A DNA stretch of 64,000 bases from Erythrobacteraceae bacterium Alg239-R51 (lineage in GTDB: Bacteria; Pseudomonadota; Alphaproteobacteria; Sphingomonadales; Sphingomonadaceae), in assembly GCA_947331495.1 (NCBI GenBank), contig CAMZOI010000001.1, positions 248,001 through 312,000 on the forward strand, written 5' to 3'. The translations under genes and the position numbers were made by a program. The notes beneath the pieces are model-generated. The model had not been told where the DNA came from. It was given only the letters and a program-made list of their open reading frames with translations, and did no database searches. Within the stretch, counting starts at the first letter, position 1, and each line of letters begins with the position of its first letter. Positions 59,613 to 64,000 of the stretch are shown here, in pieces.

Positions 59613-60485
59613 ATGAGCAAGACGATCGCCATTATCGGGGCGGGCCAGATGGGCTCCGGCATCGCACAGACCGTGGCCACGCACGGCATGACCGTATTGC
59701 TGGCCGACACCGGCCTCGATATCGCCGAGAAGGCGGTGGCGAAGATCGACACGGCGCTCGGCAAGCTGGTCGGTCGCGGAAAGATCGAGGTGTCCGATGC
59801 CGAGGCCGCGTTGTCGCGCATCACACCGGTCGGCGATTACGACCGGATGGACGAGGCCGACTTCATCATCGAGGCCGCGACCGAAAAGGAACAGATCAAG
59901 CAGGCGATCTTCGAAAAAGCCGGCGAGAAGCTGGCGCCCGATGCGATCATGGCCTCCAACACCAGTTCGATTCCGATCACCCGCATGGCGAATTATGCGC
60001 CCGATCCGGCCCGGTTCATCGGCCTGCACTTCTTCAATCCGGTCCCCGTCATGGGCCTGATCGAGGTCATTCCCGGCCTTGCCACCAGCGAGGATACCAC
60101 CGCGCGGACAAGTGCGTTCGCGCAAGGACTGGGCAAGGAAGTCGTCCTGTCGCAGGACGAGCCGGGTTTCGTCGTCAACCGTATCCTGCTGCCGATGATC
60201 AACGAGGCGGTGTTCGTGCTCGGCCAGTCGACTGCCGATATCGAGGATATCGACAAGGGCTGCCGCCTCGGGCTCAACCACCCCATGGGGCCTTTGCAGC
60301 TGGCCGATTTCGTCGGGCTCGACACCTGTCTGGACATCCTGATGGTGCTCTACAAGACCACGCGCGATACCAAGTATCGGCCTGCGCCGCTGCTGGTGAA
60401 ATATGTCGAGGCGGGCTGGCTCGGCCGCAAGACCGGTCGCGGCTTTTACGACTATTCGGGCGAGGCCCCCGAGCCCACGCGGTAG
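59613..60485 (+). CDS. 3-hydroxybutyryl-CoA dehydrogenase
   Basis: A 290-residue NAD-dependent enzyme. Rossmann '[20 protein letters not shown]', catalytic 'SNTSSIPIT', '[17 protein letters not shown]' with the catalytic histidine, and '[16 protein letters not shown]' are present. It converts 3-hydroxybutyryl-CoA to acetoacetyl-CoA, for fatty-acid or PHB turnover. The stop overlaps an EcfG-type promoter for the next gene. Confidence 0.94.
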   Translation: MSKTIAIIGAGQMGSGIAQTVATHGMTVLLADTGLDIAEKAVAKIDTALGKLVGRGKIEVSDAEAALSRITPVGDYDRMDEADFIIEAATEKEQIKQAIFEKAGEKLAPDAIMASNTSSIPITRMANYAPDPARFIGLHFFNPVPVMGLIEVIPGLATSEDTTARTSAFAQGLGKEVVLSQDEPGFVVNRILLPMINEAVFVLGQSTADIEDIDKGCRLGLNHPMGPLQLADFVGLDTCLDILMVLYKTTRDTKYRPAPLLVKYVEAGWLGRKTGRGFYDYSGEAPEPTR

Positions 60486-60510
60486 GAACGCTCTTCGCCC
60501 CCCGTCCGTT
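60485..60510 (+). promoter_or_regulatory. EcfG-type general stress promoter upstream of the hydrophilic 114-residue protein
   Basis: GGAAC, 17 bases, CGTT matches the consensus exactly. It begins at the last base of the dehydrogenase stop codon. The predicted start gives a leader of about 16 bases with an AAAGGAG site and then ATG 60533. This is the best EcfG match in the window. Confidence 0.7.
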
Positions 60511-60532
60511 GGTTGCGCAAAGGAGATTTCGC

Positions 60533-60877
60533 ATGACCGACAAGCCGGTAAAGAGCCAGGAACAGCGCCAGGCGGGCCTTGCCCCCGAAACGCACAATGA
60601 CGAACAGGACGATCACCGCAAGCAGGCGCAGGAAGTCGCCGAGCAGGCGCGCAAGACCACCACCGAAACGACTTCGCCCACCGAAAGCGTGAAGAGCGAG
60701 AACAAGTCCGGGCTGATGAACGATTCAACGCAGGACACGGTCGATCACATGCGCGACATGGAAAGTTCGGGCCGGGTGGACATGGATGCCTATAACGGCG
60801 AGCCGAACCATGACGACAATGTCGACAAATACGGCAAGGACAAGAAGCCGGACGGCCTCAGGGGCGATGGCACCTGA
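60533..60877 (+). CDS. Hydrophilic, disorder-type stress protein
   Basis: A 114-residue very polar protein rich in Asp, Glu, Lys, Gln and Asn, without hydrophobic core: 'APETHNDEQDDHRKQAQEVA', 'MNDSTQDTVDHMRDMESSGR', 'NHDDNVDKYGKDKKPDGLRG'. It resembles hydrophilin-type or LEA-like stress proteins. The ATG at 60533 has AAAGGAG upstream. The exact EcfG-type promoter suggests general-stress induction. No family is named. Confidence 0.65.
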   Translation: MTDKPVKSQEQRQAGLAPETHNDEQDDHRKQAQEVAEQARKTTTETTSPTESVKSENKSGLMNDSTQDTVDHMRDMESSGRVDMDAYNGEPNHDDNVDKYGKDKKPDGLRGDGT

Positions 60878-60880
60878 CCG

Positions 60881-61291
60881 CTATTCCGCGACATTCCCGT
60901 CGTTGAGAAACCATAGTCCGGCGATCAACAGCGCCGAGCCGAAGGCTACGCCGTAACCGAACAGCCGGAAATTCGGCGTCGAGGCCGTTTCCAGCCTATG
61001 CGAGTCGAGACGGGACTTGGTTTCGGAAGCCCGTTTCTGGGCGCCGATGGCAAGCATGCCTCCGGCGGCAATGAAGCCGGTGGCGATCGCCTTGCCCAGC
61101 CACGGGGGCTGAAATTCGCCAAACACCGCGCGGAACGCGAGGCCAATCCCGATCGCGGCAAAGGCGGTCCGCATCCAGCCGGCGAAGGTTCGCTCCATCG
61201 CCATGATGTTGCGATCTTCGGCAAGGTCCGTCCGGACCTCGGCCCATTCGGTGCTCTTATCCTTGTCGTCCGGTGGATCGTCCTGGGCCAT
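60881..61291 (-). CDS. DUF202 (YidH-type) membrane protein
   Basis: A 136-residue protein with 'LAEDRNIMAMERTFAGWMRT' (in part), then three hydrophobic segments ('AFAAIGIGLAFRAVFG', 'AIATGFIAAGGMLAIGA', 'FGYGVAFGSALLIAGLWFL'). This is the DUF202 family, function unknown. It converges on the stress-protein gene. An EcfG-like motif lies just upstream (61300-61325), which would give a leaderless or nearly leaderless mRNA. Confidence 0.83.
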   Translation of the reverse strand: MAQDDPPDDKDKSTEWAEVRTDLAEDRNIMAMERTFAGWMRTAFAAIGIGLAFRAVFGEFQPPWLGKAIATGFIAAGGMLAIGAQKRASETKSRLDSHRLETASTPNFRLFGYGVAFGSALLIAGLWFLNDGNVAE

Positions 61292-61299
61292 GCGGTATC

Positions 61300-61325
61300 A
61301 ACCACCCGGCTCGAAGCGTGGTTCC
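61300..61325 (-). promoter_or_regulatory. Possible EcfG-type promoter upstream of DUF202 gene
   Basis: Minus strand GGAAC, 17 bases, GGTT: exact -35, GTT kept at -10. The predicted start falls at the ATG (61291), so it would make a leaderless mRNA. Weakest of the five candidates. Confidence 0.35.
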
Positions 61326-61333
61326 GCCAACAA

Positions 61334-61723
61334 TTATTGCATCGGCCCGGGCAGCGCCGGTCCGGCCTGGGTATCCGCTTCCGGTTGAAATGGGTCCGCA
61401 CTTACGAATGGCGTCGTGTCGGTGACCAGGTGGCCGTCGTCGATCGGCGCCGGTTCTTCGGCCGGTAAAGGTCCGGCCTGCGAATACCAGTCCGTCAGCT
61501 CTACCTGACTTTCGTCGTCGCCCTGCATCATGGGTGCCGCCTCGGCCTGCACTGGCAAGGCGGGGCCGGTTTCGGATCCAGGGGCGGTGGTTGGCGATCC
61601 CTCGTGCAGCTGCGCTACCATCCCCGGATCATCTTCTTCGCCGACCAGAATGATCGCGGACACGATAATCATCGCTGCGAAAAGCAGCTTCTTGCGCTGT
61701 TTCAGGAGCCATCCGTCAGCCAT
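61334..61723 (-). CDS. Membrane-anchored Pro/Asp/Glu-rich protein, unknown
   Basis: A 129-residue protein with an N-terminal basic anchor ('MADGWLLKQRKKLLFAAMII' and 'VSAIILV') and then about 100 residues of low-complexity, acidic and Pro-rich sequence ('PALPVQAEAAPMMQGDDESQ', 'PLPAEEPAPIDDGH'). It is probably an inner-membrane protein with a disordered periplasmic tail. No family was recognised. Between mutS and the DUF202 gene on the same strand. Confidence 0.5.
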   Translation of the reverse strand: MADGWLLKQRKKLLFAAMIIVSAIILVGEEDDPGMVAQLHEGSPTTAPGSETGPALPVQAEAAPMMQGDDESQVELTDWYSQAGPLPAEEPAPIDDGHLVTDTTPFVSADPFQPEADTQAGPALPGPMQ

Positions 61724-61749
61724 GCCCGGACGAGAGTACGCGACCAGGG

Positions 61750-64000
61750 TTAACCCTTGGTTTCCGCTGCCAGAGTCTTGAGTTCGTAGAGTTTTTCAAG
61801 CGCTTCGCGCGGACTGAGCGAATCGATGTCGAGCGCGGACAGGTTCTCGCGCAGCAGATCGCTCCGCTGCTCTTCGGCAGCCAAGCTGGCAGCGAAGAGC
61901 GGGAGATCCCCCAGCCCTGCCGCGAGGCCGCCTGTCTGTTCGCGGGTTTTTTCGAGCCTGTCGAGAACCGCTTTCGCGCGCCTGACGACCGGTGCCGGTA
62001 CGCCGGCCAGCTTGGCGACCGAAAGGCCATAACTGCGGTCGGCCACGCCCTTCGCCAGTTCATGCAGGAGAACGAGTTCGCCTTTCCACTCGCGCGCGCG
62101 CACATGGTGCAGGCTGAGGGCGTCGCAGGTCTCGGCAAGGCGCGCCAGCTCGTGATAATGCGTCGCGAACAGACAACGGCACTGCAACTGCTCGTGCACC
62201 GCCTCGACGACTGCCCAGGCCAGCGCCATGCCGTCATAGGTCGACGTGCCCCGGCCGACCTCGTCGAGGATGACGAACGAACGTTCGGTCGCCTGGCTGA
62301 GAATTGCAGCAGTTTCGACCATCTCGACCATGAAGGTCGAGCGCCCTCGCGCCAGATTGTCCGAGGCGCCGACCCGGCTGAACAGGCGGTCGGCAATCCC
62401 GATCCGCGCCGTGCCGGCAGGGACGAAGCTTCCGGCCTGCGCGAGCAGGAGAATAAGAGCGTTCTGGCGCAGGAAGGTCGACTTGCCCCCCATGTTCGGC
62501 CCGCCGATCAGCCACAGCCGATCCTCCTGGTCGAGAGAACAATCATTGGCCACGAAGCGTTTGCCGATCTTGTCGAGCGCCGCCTCGACCACGGGGTGGC
62601 GCCCGCCCGCAACTTCGAAACAGGTTTGCTCGACCATTTCCGGCCGGGCCCAGTCGCCCTCCACCGCGCGTTCGGCCAGCGCGGCACAGACATCGATCCG
62701 CGCCAGCGCAGCCGCCGTTGCCGCCACGGCTTCGCGTGACCCGACGACCGCGCCCGCAAGTTCCTCGAAATGAGCCTCTTCGGCGGCAACGGCATGCGCG
62801 CCCGCCTCGGCAATTCGGGTGGCTTCCTCGTGCAGGCCAACCGAATTGAATCGCACGGCGCCGGCCATCGTCTGGCGATGGGTGAAGCCGCTTTCCGCTG
62901 CCATCAGCTTGTCACCGTGCTTCGCGGGCACCTCGATGAAATAGCCGAGTACCTTGTTGTGCTTGATCTTGAGCGAGGGCGTATCGGTATCATTTCGATA
63001 CTTCGCCTCCAGCGCGGCGATGGCCTTGCGGGCATTGCCCGATGTCTCGCGCAGGGCATCGAGCGCATGGTCGTATCCGCTGGCAATGAAACCGCCCTGC
63101 TGCCGTTCGGTCGGCGGCGCCGGGACGAGCGCCCGCGCGAGATGATCGACCAGCGCCGCATGGCCGCCCAGCGCCCCGGTCATGCGCGCCAGCAAGACAG
63201 GCAAATCGACGCTGGCGGAGAGCATGTCGCGTATGCGCCGCGCTTGCGACAGACCGTCGCGGATCTGGCCGAGATCGCGCGGACTCCCGCGCCCTGCCAC
63301 CACGCGTCCCAGCGCGCGGCCGATGTCGGGCGCCTGCCGCAGAACGGCACGCAGATCGGCGCGTAGGAGCGGGTCGACATGGAAGTGCTGCACTGCCGCC
63401 AGCCGTTCCTCGACTGCACTGCGGCTGGCGAGCGGAGCCGACAGGTCGTCGGCCAGTTGCCGGGCGCCGGCACCGGTAGCGCACCGGTCGATGCAGGCTA
63501 CGAGGCTGCCTTCGCGCGAACCGCTTTGCGCTTCGAGGATTTCCAGGCCCGCCCGCGTCGCGGCGTCCATGGCCAGATGCGCGCCGCTGCCCCGGGCGAC
63601 CGGCGGCAACAGGAAGGGCATCACCCCCCGGCCCACATGATCGAGATAGGCCACCAGCCCCGCTGCCGCAGCGAGCATGGGCCGCGTGAAATCGCCCAGC
63701 CCGTCGAGCGTGGCCAAACCGTGCAACTCGGTCAACCGCGCCTCGCCATCCTCGCTGCGGAAGTCCGAGCGGGGCCGGACGATCGTTTCGGCCACGGTCC
63801 CGTCCCAGCCCTCCGGCGCGATCACCTCGCTTGCGCCCAACCGCGCGAGTGCCGCTTCGAGCGCGCCCGCTGCGCAGTCCTCCAGCTCCATGCGCCCGGT
63901 CGAGATGTCGCAGGCAGCCAGTCCGACGCGGTCGCCAAGCGGAGCCAGCGCGGCCAGCAGATTCGCCCGGCGCGGCTCGAGCAGCGCGTCCTCGGTCAGC
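61750..64000 (-). CDS. mutS: DNA mismatch repair protein MutS (partial; N-terminus outside window)
   Basis: About 750 residues of MutS are present; the reading frame runs on past the right edge, so the N-terminal mismatch-recognition domain is missing. At the edge is 'LTEDALLEPRRANLLAALAP', then 'ACDISTGRMELE' of the connector domain. The lever and clamp follow, then the ATPase: Walker A 'GGPNMGGKSTFLRQ', 'DEVGRGTSTYDGMALAWAVV' (in part) and 'LFATHYHELARLAE'. It ends with the dimer region 'PREALEKLYELKTLAAETKG'. It recognises mismatches after replication and works with MutL, not in the window. Confidence 0.96.
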   Translation of the reverse strand, partial: LTEDALLEPRRANLLAALAPLGDRVGLAACDISTGRMELEDCAAGALEAALARLGASEVIAPEGWDGTVAETIVRPRSDFRSEDGEARLTELHGLATLDGLGDFTRPMLAAAAGLVAYLDHVGRGVMPFLLPPVARGSGAHLAMDAATRAGLEILEAQSGSREGSLVACIDRCATGAGARQLADDLSAPLASRSAVEERLAAVQHFHVDPLLRADLRAVLRQAPDIGRALGRVVAGRGSPRDLGQIRDGLSQARRIRDMLSASVDLPVLLARMTGALGGHAALVDHLARALVPAPPTERQQGGFIASGYDHALDALRETSGNARKAIAALEAKYRNDTDTPSLKIKHNKVLGYFIEVPAKHGDKLMAAESGFTHRQTMAGAVRFNSVGLHEEATRIAEAGAHAVAAEEAHFEELAGAVVGSREAVAATAAALARIDVCAALAERAVEGDWARPEMVEQTCFEVAGGRHPVVEAALDKIGKRFVANDCSLDQEDRLWLIGGPNMGGKSTFLRQNALILLLAQAGSFVPAGTARIGIADRLFSRVGASDNLARGRSTFMVEMVETAAILSQATERSFVILDEVGRGTSTYDGMALAWAVVEAVHEQLQCRCLFATHYHELARLAETCDALSLHHVRAREWKGELVLLHELAKGVADRSYGLSVAKLAGVPAPVVRRAKAVLDRLEKTREQTGGLAAGLGDLPLFAASLAAEEQRSDLLRENLSALDIDSLSPREALEKLYELKTLAAETKG

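Noticed and set aside
1..64000. tRNA, rRNA, riboswitch or IS elements
   Set aside because: No cloverleaf, T-loop GGTTCGAATCC-type block in proper context, known riboswitch core or transposase was recognised by eye; a covariance search would be needed to exclude small RNAs.

Overview
The window is GC-rich DNA from an alphaproteobacterium, most likely order Sphingomonadales, family Erythrobacteraceae (Erythrobacter/Qipengyuania type). This is inferred from protein character, from a serine palmitoyltransferase/acyl carrier protein pair for sphingolipids, and from the domain families DUF6894, UrcA and DUF2793. There are no rRNA or tRNA genes, integrase, transposase or CRISPR array that I can see. 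Both ends cut a gene: a LysR regulator on the left and mutS on the right.

Layout. 0-20 kb is a housekeeping backbone: prfC, hydrolases, a glnK-amtB ammonium module behind a sigma-54 type promoter, a GMC oxidoreductase/sterol desaturase group, a periplasmic M20 peptidase, TerC, a double cold-shock-domain protein, argD-argF, hslO, queC, an MFS carrier, sodC and an OmpA-type porin. 20.2-34.75 kb (minus strand) is a complete, collinear gene transfer agent (GTA) type head-tail cluster: gp1, terminase, portal, gp3.5, protease, capsid, gp6, a tiny gp7, gp8, gp9, gp10, gp10.1, gp11, gp12, gp13, gp14, gp15 and a DUF2793 protein. It has no replication, integration or lysis genes. It is interrupted by a GIY-YIG nuclease gene bracketed by palindromic REP-like repeats. 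A winged-helix/TPR regulator is transcribed divergently from its 5' end.

36.7-42.9 kb is an envelope and stress region: UrcA, DUF6894, a VTT membrane protein, two DUF2382 proteins (one with a PRC barrel and a 13-G tract in its leader), a membrane-anchored acidic protein, a CHRD lipoprotein, a frameshifted Crp-type regulator, a second desaturase and OsmC. 43-46.2 kb is a sphingolipid-type operon (acp-spt plus an uncharacterised 550-residue coiled-coil membrane protein), followed by divK. 46.7-50.3 kb holds a tightly overlapping set (DUF3572, HAD, RidA, GDPD, GNAT-like). 50.5-56.1 kb has dksA, PilZ, a solute-binding lipoprotein and the tryptophan-to-anthranilate operon kynA-kynB-kynU. 56.1-64 kb has a second GIY-YIG gene between perfect inverted REP-like repeats, then HNH, gluQ, a cobalamin adenosyltransferase, 3-hydroxybutyryl-CoA dehydrogenase, stress proteins and mutS.

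Two themes run across the window. First, both GIY-YIG genes are single-domain, on the same strand and framed by different palindromic repeats, which suggests a nuclease/repeat partnership. Second, several envelope or stress genes are preceded by GGAAC-N16/17-NGTT motifs matching the EcfG general-stress sigma factor consensus, which suggests a scattered stress regulon. All family assignments come from reading motifs; no search was run.
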